A stretch of 12,625 bases of DNA. Origin: JAZBPO01 sp036351675 (GTDB taxonomy: Bacteria; Pseudomonadota; Gammaproteobacteria; Pseudomonadales; Azotimanducaceae). Made by a program: the position numbers and the translations under genes. Each line of letters begins with the position of its first letter. Position 1 is the first letter of the stretch. Shown piece after piece: positions 1-6,496 of the stretch. Below the pieces are notes generated by a model. The model was not told where the DNA came from, made no database searches, and saw only the letters and a list, made by a program, of their open reading frames with translations. The DNA lies in the NCBI GenBank assembly GCA_036351675.1, contig JAZBPO010000270.1, positions 1 to 12,625 of the forward strand. Reading direction: 5' to 3'.

Positions 1-1047
1 CAGATCGACAACGCTCCGGAAGAGCGGGAGCGGGGCATCACGATCGCGACGTCGCACGTCGAGTACGAGTCTCCGAACCGGCACTACGCGCACGTGGACT
101 GCCCGGGTCACGCGGACTACGTGAAGAACATGATCACGGGTGCGGCGCAGATGGACGGTGCGATTCTGGTGTGCTCGGCGGCGGACGGTCCGATGCCGCA
201 GACGCGGGAGCACATCCTGCTGTCGCGTCAGGTGGGTGTGCCGAAGATCGTGGTGTTCCTGAACAAGGCGGACATGGTCGACGACGAGGAGCTTCTCGAG
301 CTCGTCGAGATGGAGGTTCGCGAGCTTCTGGACCAGTACGACTTCCCTGGTGACGACACGCCGATCGTGATCGGTTCGGCGCTGAAGGCGCTGGAAGGTG
401 ACGATTCGGAGATCGGCGCGCAGGCGGTGATGAAGCTGGTCGAGACGCTGGACGAGTACATTCCGGAGCCTGAGCGCGCGGTGGATCAGCCGTTCCTGAT
501 GCCGATCGAGGACGTGTTCTCGATCTCGGGTCGGGGCACGGTGGTGACGGGTCGCGTGGAGCGCGGGATCGTGAAGGTGGGCGACGAGATCGAGATCGTC
601 GGCATCAAGGACACGACGAAGACGACGGTGACCGGTGTGGAGATGTTCCGGAAGCTGCTCGACGAGGGTCGTGCGGGCGAGAACGTGGGTGTGCTGCTGC
701 GCGGCACGAAGCGTGACGAGGTGGAGCGGGGCCAGGTGCTGGCGAAGCCGGGTTCGATCACGCCGCACACGAAGTTCGAGGCGGAGGTGTACGTCCTGGG
801 CAAGGACGAGGGTGGTCGCCACACGCCGTTCTTCAAGGGCTACCGTCCGCAGTTCTACTTCCGGACGACGGACGTGACGGGCACGTGCGAGCTGCCTGCG
901 GACGTCGAGATGGTGATGCCGGGCGACAACGTGCAGATGACGGTGGAGCTGATCGCGCCGATCGCGATGGACGAGGGTCTTCGTTTCGCCATTCGCGAGG
1001 GTGGCCGCACGGTTGGTGCGGGTGTCGTGGCGAAGATCATCGAGTAA
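1..1047 (+). CDS. tuf: Elongation factor Tu, 3' part (5' end outside the window)
   Basis: EF-Tu is the GTPase that carries aminoacyl-tRNA to the ribosomal A site. The reading frame is open from base 1 and ends at TAA 1045-1047, giving 348 residues of a protein usually near 395. The first residue aligns with E. coli Gln48, so about 47 N-terminal residues, including the P-loop, lie upstream. Seen here: the switch I Thr of RGITI (codon 14, equivalent to Thr61), the switch II motif DCPGH (97-111) with the catalytic His84 equivalent, the guanine-binding NKAD (262-273), the SAL motif near 376-384, then beta-barrel domains 2 and 3 ending in GAGVVAKIIE. There is a two-residue insertion after EGD relative to E. 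coli, as in some other proteobacteria. Codon use is odd: Ala is almost always GCG and Thr almost always ACG, unlike the genes that follow. This is the copy at the end of the str operon; a second tuf elsewhere is likely but cannot be seen. Confidence 0.99.
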   Translation, partial: QIDNAPEERERGITIATSHVEYESPNRHYAHVDCPGHADYVKNMITGAAQMDGAILVCSAADGPMPQTREHILLSRQVGVPKIVVFLNKADMVDDEELLELVEMEVRELLDQYDFPGDDTPIVIGSALKALEGDDSEIGAQAVMKLVETLDEYIPEPERAVDQPFLMPIEDVFSISGRGTVVTGRVERGIVKVGDEIEIVGIKDTTKTTVTGVEMFRKLLDEGRAGENVGVLLRGTKRDEVERGQVLAKPGSITPHTKFEAEVYVLGKDEGGRHTPFFKGYRPQFYFRTTDVTGTCELPADVEMVMPGDNVQMTVELIAPIAMDEGLRFAIREGGRTVGAGVVAKIIE

Positions 1048-1094
1048 GTGGCGTCGCTGTCGGGTCGGGGTCGCAGCAGGACTCCGTTCCGGCA

Positions 1095-1179
1095 GTTCGG
1101 AGGGGCGGGTCTGCTGCCGCGCCCTCCGAAGGGGGACGGAGCATTGCGGCGCCCTGCGGCGCAGCAATGGTCCATCCCC
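1095..1179 (-). repeat. GC-rich hairpin repeat, copy 1 (inverted, core only)
   Basis: Read on the minus strand, this stretch matches the core of the two direct copies at 1201-1324 and 1349-1472. Shared words include GTTCGG at the outer edge, CTGCTGCCGCGCCCTCCGAA, GGACGGAGC and TCCATCCCC. It holds a 28-base hairpin at 1142-1169 (6-bp stem CATTGC/GCAATG, one G/A mismatch, 5-bp stem GCGCC/GGCGC, 4-base loop) and a smaller CTCCG/CGGAG hairpin before it. It lacks the outer 22-base segment that starts the other copies. The element resembles REP/BIME-type intergenic palindromes in layout, but I do not recognise the family. Confidence 0.85.
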
Positions 1180-1200
1180 GGGTATGGCGGGCGTCGGTCG

Positions 1201-1324
1201 GAAGCGAGGCCGTAGCGTCGAGTGGGGATGGGCCGCCGCCGCGCCGAAGGGCGCCGCGGCGCTCCGTCCCCCGATCGAAGGAGCGGCAGCAGCCAGCCCC
1301 CTCCCATCCGCCCGAACGAAGCCC
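1201..1324 (+). repeat. GC-rich hairpin repeat, copy 2 (direct, full)
   Basis: This 124-base unit runs from GAAGCGAGGCCG to GAACGAAGCCC. It aligns without gaps to copy 3, with about 110 of 124 positions identical by hand alignment. It contains the 28-base hairpin at 1234-1261: CGCCGC/GCGGCG, a C/C mismatch, then GCGCC-GAAG-GGCGC. A second, alternative hairpin pairs CGCTCC (1260-1265) with GGAGCG (1280-1285). Together with copy 1 it forms an imperfect inverted pair about 45 bases apart. Confidence 0.88.
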
Positions 1325-1348
1325 GGCCCCCCGCGATACGAACGCTCC

Positions 1349-1472
1349 GAAGCGAGGCCGCAGCGATGAGTGGGGATGGACCGCCGCTGCGCCGAAGGGC
1401 GCCGCGGCGCTCCGTCCCCTTTCGGAGGGCGCGGCAGCAGCCAGCCGCCTCCCACCCGCCCGAACGAAGCCC
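1349..1472 (+). repeat. GC-rich hairpin repeat, copy 3 (direct, full)
   Basis: This is the second direct 124-base unit, starting 148 bases after copy 2. It contains the 28-base hairpin at 1382-1409 (CGCCGC/GCGGCG, T/C mismatch, GCGCC-GAAG-GGCGC) and a CTCCG/CGGAG hairpin (1410-1414 with 1423-1427). It ends just before an A7 run and about 25 bases upstream of the rpsJ promoter's -35 element. No protein-like reading is convincing here; the open frames crossing it on both strands follow from high GC. Confidence 0.88.
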
Positions 1473-1496
1473 CGAAAAAAAGCCCCGACAAACCGC

Positions 1497-1525
1497 TTGC
1501 CATCCCCAGGGTGCGACCGTAATAT
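1497..1525 (+). promoter_or_regulatory. Predicted sigma70 promoter of the S10 operon
   Basis: TTGCCA (1497-1502) and TAATAT (1520-1525) are separated by 17 bases, a near-consensus sigma70 promoter in otherwise very GC-rich sequence. It lies 60 bases upstream of the rpsJ start, so transcription would begin near 1531-1533 and leave a leader of about 55 bases. That leader holds one small hairpin (GCCAC-GAAG-GTGGC, 1536-1549). It is much shorter than the E. coli S10 leader, where L4 causes attenuation, so that control is probably absent at this spot. Confidence 0.8.
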
Positions 1526-1585
1526 GCGCGCCCCTGCCACGAAGGTGGCCGGTTCTTTCAAAGCGACGATCCTGGAGACAGCTAG

Positions 1586-1897
1586 GTGCAGAGCCAACGC
1601 ATCCGCATTCGCCTGAAGGCCTTCGATCACCGTCTGATCGACGTGTCCGCCCAGGAGATCGTCGACACCGCCAAGCGCACCGGCGCGCAGGTCCGAGGAC
1701 CGATCCCGCTGCCGACGCGCAAGGAGCGGTACACCGTCCTGATCTCGCCGCACGTCAACAAGGACGCGCGCGATCAGTACGAGATTCGCACGCACAAGCG
1801 GATGATGGACATCGTCGAGCCCACCGAGAAGACGGTGGACGCGCTCATGAAGCTCGACCTCGCCGCTGGCGTCGACGTACAGATCAGCCTGGGCTGA
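1586..1897 (+). CDS. rpsJ: 30S ribosomal protein S10
   Basis: S10 is a 30S head protein that also acts, as NusE, in antitermination complexes with NusB. The protein has 103 residues, the same length as in E. coli, and aligns from the first residue (MQSQRIRIRLKAFDH) to the last (GVDVQISLG). The conserved long-loop segment with GPIPLPTRKER is present. The start is GTG at 1586; a GGAG Shine-Dalgarno at 1574-1577 sits 8 bases before it, and family alignment leaves no other choice. It is the first gene after the promoter at 1497-1525 and is followed by an unusually long gap before rplC. Confidence 0.98.
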   Translation: MQSQRIRIRLKAFDHRLIDVSAQEIVDTAKRTGAQVRGPIPLPTRKERYTVLISPHVNKDARDQYEIRTHKRMMDIVEPTEKTVDALMKLDLAAGVDVQISLG

Positions 1898-1909
1898 CGC
1901 CCGGGCGAC

Positions 1910-1989
1910 GCCGGCGCCGCAGTGCGGGGCCGGCAGCACGGCGAGCCGGCGAGGCCGGCCGCGTGCGAACAGGGCCGCAATCGGCGGCC
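1910..1989 (+). other. Three consecutive hairpins in the rpsJ-rplC spacer
   Basis: Three stem-loops follow the rpsJ stop. 1910-1934: GCCGGC/GCCGGC and CCGC/GCGG around the loop AGT, with one G/G mismatch. 1936-1966: outer GCACG/CGTGC, with an inner GCCGGC-GAG-GCCGGC at 1945-1959. 1973-1989: GGCCGC-AATCG-GCGGCC. None has a T-run after it, so they are not ordinary terminators. They may protect or process the mRNA, or form part of a regulatory leader for L3. That role is inference; the pairings are read directly. Confidence 0.6.
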
Positions 1990-2008
1990 AGCGTGAATGA
2001 ACCATAGG

Positions 2009-2049
2009 CGCAGACCCGCCCGCCTGAGGGGGTCTGCGTCCTTGTTGTC
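2009..2049 (+). terminator. Terminator-like or attenuator-like hairpin before rplC
   Basis: CGCAGACCC (2009-2017) pairs perfectly with GGGTCTGCG (2030-2038), leaving a 12-base loop, and is followed by TCCTTGTTGT. The 9-bp stem is terminator-like, but the tail has few consecutive T residues. It stands between rpsJ and the rest of the operon, so partial termination (attenuation) is more plausible than a full stop. A further hairpin, GGTCCTC/GAGGGCC (2053-2071, one G-T pair), lies between it and the rplC ribosome binding site. Confidence 0.45.
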
Positions 2050-2090
2050 CGAGGTCCTCCGCGTGAGGGCCCCGCTAGAGGCGAAGAGTG

Positions 2091-2741
2091 ATGGCCATCG
2101 GACTCGTAGGACGCAAGGTCGGCATGACCCGCGTGTTCACCGAAGAAGGTGCGTCGATCCCGGTCACCGTGATCGAGATCGAGCCGAACCGCGTGACCCA
2201 GATCCGCACGGCGGAGAAGGATGGTTACGACGCACTGCAGATCACCACGGGTTCGCGCAGGGCGAATCGCGTGACGCGCCCCGCCGCCGGCCATTTCGCC
2301 AAGGCCGGCACGGAGCCGGGCCGGGGCTTGTGGGAGTTCCGGGTCGAGGCCGCCGAGATCGAGGGCATGAGCCCCGGCGACGTCCTCCCGATCGAAGCCT
2401 TCGAGGCAGGCATGAAGGTGGACATCTGCGGCGAGTCGAAGGGCAAGGGCTTCCAGGGCCCGGTCAAGCGCTGGAACTTCCGCACGCAGGACGCCACGCA
2501 CGGCAACTCGCTGTCGCACCGTGCGCCGGGCTCCATCGGCCAGTGCCAGACGCCGGGTCGCGTGTTCAAGGGCAAGAAGATGGCGGGTCACCTCGGCTCC
2601 GAGCGGGTGACCACGCAGAATCTCGAAGTGGTCCGGGTCGACGTCGATCGCGGATTGCTGCTCGTCAAGGGCGCCGTGCCCGGTGCCGCCAGCGGCGACG
2701 TCGTCGTCCGTCCGGCGGTCAAGTTCGCACGCAGCGCCTGA
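2091..2741 (+). CDS. rplC: 50S ribosomal protein L3
   Basis: L3 binds 23S rRNA early in 50S assembly and reaches toward the peptidyl transferase centre. The protein has 216 residues from ATG 2091: MAIGLVGRKVGMTRVF at the N-terminus matches the family start, and GNSLSHRAPGSIGQCQTPG (about 138-156) is the extended loop. Gln151 corresponds to the E. coli Gln150 that PrmB methylates. A GTG codon lies immediately upstream at 2088; starting there would add one residue and put AGAGG at 2077-2081 at closer spacing, so the exact start is uncertain by one codon. The 193-base gap before this gene is filled with hairpins and is long for this junction. rplD follows after 26 bases. Confidence 0.97.
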   Translation: MAIGLVGRKVGMTRVFTEEGASIPVTVIEIEPNRVTQIRTAEKDGYDALQITTGSRRANRVTRPAAGHFAKAGTEPGRGLWEFRVEAAEIEGMSPGDVLPIEAFEAGMKVDICGESKGKGFQGPVKRWNFRTQDATHGNSLSHRAPGSIGQCQTPGRVFKGKKMAGHLGSERVTTQNLEVVRVDVDRGLLLVKGAVPGAASGDVVVRPAVKFARSA

Positions 2742-2767
2742 AGATCCGGGCAGCAGAGGGAACGCAG

Positions 2768-3415
2768 ATGAATCTGAGCATCGCGGCACCCGGTTCGGGT
2801 GCGGACAAGGCGATCGAGGTGTCCGAGACGGCCTTCGGGCGCGAGTTCAACGAGGCGCTGGTGCACCAGGTCGTGGTCGCCTACATGGCGGGCGCGCGTC
2901 AGGGCACGAAGGCGCAGAAGACGCGCTCCGAAGTCGCCGGCGGTGGCAAGAAGCCCTGGCGGCAGAAAGGGACGGGCCGTGCTCGTGCGGGCACGATCCG
3001 GAGCCCGATCTGGCGTGGGGGCGGCACCACCTTCGCGGCGAAGCCCCGCGACTTCTCGCAGAAGGTGAATCGCAAGATGTATCGCGGCGCCATGTGCTCG
3101 ATCCTTTCCGAGCTCGTGCGCCAGGAGCGTCTCGTGGTGGTCGAGGAGTTCTCCCTCGATGCTCCGAAGACGAAGGCGCTCGTCGCGAAGCTCGCGGAGC
3201 TGGGTCTCGCGAACGTCCTGATCGTCACGGACGCGGTCGACGAGAACCTCTACCTGTCCGCGCGGAACCTCAAGGACGTCGACGTCCTCGACGTCGCCGC
3301 GACGGATCCGGTGAGCCTGCTCAGCCACGACAAGGTGCTGATGACCGTCGCCGCCCTCAAGCAGTTCGAGGCGCAGCTCGGTGCCAGTGCTCCTGCCGAG
3401 GAGGCTGCGGCATGA
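2768..3415 (+). CDS. rplD: 50S ribosomal protein L4
   Basis: L4 binds 23S rRNA and lines the exit tunnel; in E. coli it also represses the S10 operon. The 215-residue protein shows FNEALVHQ near residue 30 and the long basic tunnel loop with KKPWRQKGTGRARAG and SPIWRGGG, both intact. The N-terminus (MNLSIAAPGSGADK) and the alanine-rich C-terminus (APAEEAAA) make it somewhat longer than the 201 residues of E. coli. The start is ATG 2768 with AGAGGGA about 6 bases upstream; other in-frame starts upstream belong to shadow frames over rplC. Its stop overlaps the rplW start (ATGA, 3412-3415). Whether it still acts as a repressor here is unknown, because the short rpsJ leader offers no obvious target. 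Confidence 0.98.
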   Translation: MNLSIAAPGSGADKAIEVSETAFGREFNEALVHQVVVAYMAGARQGTKAQKTRSEVAGGGKKPWRQKGTGRARAGTIRSPIWRGGGTTFAAKPRDFSQKVNRKMYRGAMCSILSELVRQERLVVVEEFSLDAPKTKALVAKLAELGLANVLIVTDAVDENLYLSARNLKDVDVLDVAATDPVSLLSHDKVLMTVAALKQFEAQLGASAPAEEAAA

Positions 3416-3708
3416 ACCTTGAGCGTCTCTACAAGATCCTGCTCGGCCCGCACGTTTCGGAGAAGAGCTCCGTCGCAGGCGAGCTGAACAACAGCTACAC
3501 GTTCAAGGTCCTGCCGGACGCGACCAAGCCCGAGATCAAGGCCGCCGTCGAGCAGCTCTTCGACGTGAAGGTGCTGGCCGTGAACACGCTGAACGTGAAG
3601 GGCAAGGTCAAGCGCACCATGCGCGGCACCTCCCGTCGCAAGAACTGGAAGAAGGCGGTGGTCCGTCTGGCCGAGGGCCAGGCGATCGACTTCGCGCCGG
3701 TCGACTAA
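3412..3708 (+). CDS. rplW: 50S ribosomal protein L23
   Basis: L23 sits at the tunnel exit, where trigger factor and SRP dock. The protein has 98 residues, close to the usual 100. It begins MNLERLYKILLGPHVSEKS, and the conserved core includes NSYTFKVL, the KPEIKAAVEQLFDVKV helix-strand unit and the basic loop GKVKRTMRG near residues 65-72. The ATG overlaps the rplD stop by four bases (ATGA), so its translation is probably coupled to rplD. rplB follows after 15 bases. Confidence 0.98.
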   Translation: MNLERLYKILLGPHVSEKSSVAGELNNSYTFKVLPDATKPEIKAAVEQLFDVKVLAVNTLNVKGKVKRTMRGTSRRKNWKKAVVRLAEGQAIDFAPVD

Positions 3709-3723
3709 CGAGGTAGAGCGAAG

Positions 3724-4554
<831 letters not shown>

Positions 4555-4564
4555 GGAGATCAGC

Positions 4565-4840
4565 GTGCCCCGTTCACTGCACAAGGGACCGTTCGTCGAC
4601 CTGCACCTGATGGCGAAGGTGGAGAAGGCGGTCGAGTCGAACGACAAGCGCCCGATCAAGACCTGGTCGCGCCGCTCGATGATCCTGCCGGAGATGGTCG
4701 GTCTGACCATCGCCGTGCACAACGGGCGCCAGCACGTGCCGGTGCTGATCAACGAAGAGATGGTCGGCCACAAGCTCGGCGAGTTCGCCCTCACGCGAAC
4801 CTTCCGCGGGCATCAGGCCGACAAGAAGGCACGGCGCTGA
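4565..4840 (+). CDS. rpsS: 30S ribosomal protein S19
   Basis: S19 is a 30S head protein near the A-site finger bridge, contacting S13. The 91-residue protein (E. coli 92) aligns throughout: PRSLHKGPFVDLHL at the start, the TWSRRSMILPEMVG signature near 38-51, and GHKLGEFALTRTFRGH near the C-terminus. The start is GTG at 4565, with AAGGAG at 4553-4558 overlapping the rplB stop, an ideal spacing that supports this non-ATG start. rplV follows after 25 bases. Confidence 0.98.
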   Translation: MPRSLHKGPFVDLHLMAKVEKAVESNDKRPIKTWSRRSMILPEMVGLTIAVHNGRQHVPVLINEEMVGHKLGEFALTRTFRGHQADKKARR

Positions 4841-4865
4841 GCGCCGGTCCGTAGAGGATACGACG

Positions 4866-5198
4866 ATGGAAGTCTTCGCCCATGCCAAGCGCATCCGCAT
4901 GTCCGCGCAGAAGGTCCGCCTCGTGGCCGACCAGGTGCGCGGCAAGGACGTCGCGACGGCGCTCGACATCCTGAACTTCAGCACGAAGGACGCCGCCCTT
5001 CCGGTGCGCAAGGTCCTCGAGTCCGCGATCGCGAACGCCGAGCACAACGAGGGCGCCGACGTGGACGAGCTGAAGGTCGGACAGATCTTCGTGAACGAGG
5101 GCATGACGCTGAAGCGCATCAAGCCGCGCGCCAAGGGCCGCGCCGACCGCATCTTCAAGCGGACCTGCCACATCACCGTCGCCGTCACCGACGACTGA
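4866..5198 (+). CDS. rplV: 50S ribosomal protein L22
   Basis: L22 lines the nascent peptide tunnel with a long beta hairpin. The protein has 110 residues, the family length. RIRMSAQKVRLVADQVRG near the N-terminus is the conserved RNA-binding helix, and the tunnel loop region TLKRIKPRAKGRADRI (about 81-96) is intact, with no loss of the residues whose deletion gives macrolide resistance in E. coli. The start is ATG 4866, after AGAGGATACGACG. It lies in the S10 operon between rpsS and rpsC with short gaps. Confidence 0.98.
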   Translation: MEVFAHAKRIRMSAQKVRLVADQVRGKDVATALDILNFSTKDAALPVRKVLESAIANAEHNEGADVDELKVGQIFVNEGMTLKRIKPRAKGRADRIFKRTCHITVAVTDD

Positions 5199-5220
5199 AC
5201 GGATCCGGGAGAACGACCGC

Positions 5221-5853
5221 ATGGGTCAGAAAGTCAATCCAGTCGGCTTCCGCCTCGGGATCGTCAAGGACCACACCTCGACGTGGTACGCGGACAGCAA
5301 GTCCTACGCGGACAAGCTGAACAACGATCTCGAAGTGCGCGACTACCTGCGCAAGCGCCTCGCGAGCGCGTCGGTGAGCCGGATCGACATCGAGCGCCCT
5401 GCCCAGAGCGCGCGGCTGACGATCCACACGGCGCGGCCGGGCATCGTCATCGGCAAGAAGGGCGAGGATGTCGAGCGTCTGCGCGGCGAGGTCTCGAAGC
5501 TGATGGGTGTGCCCGTGCACATCAACATCGAGGAGATCCGCAAGCCCGAACTCGACGCCTACCTTGCGGCGCTGAACGTCGCGCAGCAGCTCGAGCGTCG
5601 TGTGCAGTTCCGGCGCGCCATGCGCCTCGGCGCCAAGGGCATCCGGATCCGCGTGGCCGGTCGTCTCGGTGGTGCGGACATCGCGCGCAGCGAGACCTAT
5701 CGCGAGGGTCGCGTCCCCCTGCACACACTGCGCGCGGACATCGACTACGCGACGGCTGAAGCTCGCACCACCTACGGCGTCATCGGCGTGAAGGGGTGGA
5801 TCTTCAAGGGTGAGGTCATCGGTCAGAAGGAGGACGAGAGGGCCGCAGGCTGA
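5221..5853 (+). CDS. rpsC: 30S ribosomal protein S3 with an internal eight-residue deletion
   Basis: S3 lies at the mRNA entry side of the 30S head. The 210-residue protein has the N-terminal KH domain with the IVIGKKGEDVERLRG loop (about 75-89) and the C-terminal domain ending in VKGWIFKGEVIG. The deletion is the odd point. E. coli reads RRAM, then KRAVQNAM, then RLGAKG; here RRAM (131-134) runs straight into RLGAKG, so eight residues (E. coli 135-142) are missing in frame at 5622/5623. Arg131 and Arg132 remain, but Lys135, the third residue linked to mRNA helicase activity in E. coli, is within the lost segment. The same helix is present even in Thermus S3. Short repeated GCGCCATG-like sequence at the junction could explain a slip. 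The C-terminal tail is also shorter than in E. coli (233 residues). The start ATG 5221 is firm. Everything else looks functional; a sequencing or assembly error is possible. Confidence 0.97.
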   Translation: MGQKVNPVGFRLGIVKDHTSTWYADSKSYADKLNNDLEVRDYLRKRLASASVSRIDIERPAQSARLTIHTARPGIVIGKKGEDVERLRGEVSKLMGVPVHINIEEIRKPELDAYLAALNVAQQLERRVQFRRAMRLGAKGIRIRVAGRLGGADIARSETYREGRVPLHTLRADIDYATAEARTTYGVIGVKGWIFKGEVIGQKEDERAAG

Positions 5854-5888
5854 CGCCGCGCTCTCGTCCGGATCAGAGGTAAAGGGAA

Positions 5889-6302
5889 ATGCTGCAGCCC
5901 AAGCGCACCAAGTTCCGCAAGATGCAGAAGGGCCGGAATCGCGGCCTGGCGGAGCGTGGCAGTTCCGTCAGCTTCGGCGAGTACGGGCTCAAGGCCACCG
6001 GTCGCGGCCGTCTCACGGCGCGTCAGATCGAGGCCGGCCGTCGTGCCATGACCCGTCGCGTGAAGCGGGGCGGGAAGATCTGGATCCGGGTCTTCCCGGA
6101 CAAGCCGATCACCCAGAAGCCGCTGGAAGTGCGCCAGGGCAAGGGCAAGGGCTCCGTCGAGTACTGGGTCTGCCAGATCCAGCCGGGCCGGGTCCTGTAC
6201 GAGATGGAAGGTGTGGCGGAGGACGTCGCGCGCGACGCGTTCCGCCTCGCCGCGGCGAAGCTGCCCTTCGCCACGACCTTCGTGAAACGGACGGCGATGT
6301 GA
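5889..6302 (+). CDS. rplP: 50S ribosomal protein L16
   Basis: L16 binds near the A-site tRNA elbow and joins late in 50S assembly. The protein has 137 residues (E. coli 136). MLQPKRTKFRKMQKGRNRG opens it, GRLTARQIEAGRRAMTR is the conserved signature (about 40-56), and WIRVFPDKPITQKP follows. Arg82 in VRQGKGKG corresponds to the arginine that the oxygenase YcfD/RoxA hydroxylates in E. coli. The start is ATG 5889, after AAAGGGAA. Its TGA (6300-6302) shares the A with the rpmC ATG, which implies coupled translation. Confidence 0.98.
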   Translation: MLQPKRTKFRKMQKGRNRGLAERGSSVSFGEYGLKATGRGRLTARQIEAGRRAMTRRVKRGGKIWIRVFPDKPITQKPLEVRQGKGKGSVEYWVCQIQPGRVLYEMEGVAEDVARDAFRLAAAKLPFATTFVKRTAM

Positions 6303-6496
6303 TGAAGGCGAGCGAACTCCGCGACAAGAGCGAAACCGAGCTGCGCGAGGAGCTCCTGCGGCTGCTCAAGGAACAGTTCAATCACCGTATGCAGAAGGCG
6401 ACGGGCCAGCTCGGCCAGACCCATCTGCTCGGCGAGACGCGCCGCGACATCGCGCGCGTGCGCACGGTGCTGCGGGAGAAGGTGGCCCAGGCATGA
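6302..6496 (+). CDS. rpmC: 50S ribosomal protein L29
   Basis: L29 is a small two-helix protein at the tunnel exit beside L23, part of the docking site for exit-site factors. The 64-residue product begins MKASELRDKSETELREELL and includes the conserved KEQFNHRMQKATGQL segment (about 23-37) and DIARVRTVLREK near the end. It overlaps both neighbours: its ATG shares one base with the rplP stop (TGATG), and its TGA lies within the rpsQ start (ATGA, 6493-6496). The upstream frame that extends across rplP is a shadow frame and is not part of this gene. Confidence 0.97.
   Translation: MKASELRDKSETELREELLRLLKEQFNHRMQKATGQLGQTHLLGETRRDIARVRTVLREKVAQA

Noticed and set aside
1473..1490. A7 run after repeat copy 3 as a terminator tail on the minus strand
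   Set aside because: On the minus strand it would give a T-run, but there is no minus-strand gene to terminate and no tight stem immediately before it in that direction.
1048..1496. CRISPR array
   Set aside because: Only two direct copies of 124 bases with a 24-base spacer plus one inverted copy; unit size and number do not fit CRISPR, and no cas gene is present.
885..1616. Plus-strand open frames over the repeat region (243 and 261 codons)
   Set aside because: They run from inside tuf through the hairpin repeats with Pro/Arg/Ala-rich translation, lack a ribosome binding site, and overlap the rpsJ promoter.
1037..2005. Long minus-strand open frame (322 codons) across the tuf-rpsJ gap and rpsJ
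   Set aside because: It covers the GC-rich repeats and the antisense of rpsJ. Its product is low-complexity Ala/Arg/Gly sequence and it opposes a certain gene, so it is a by-product of GC content.
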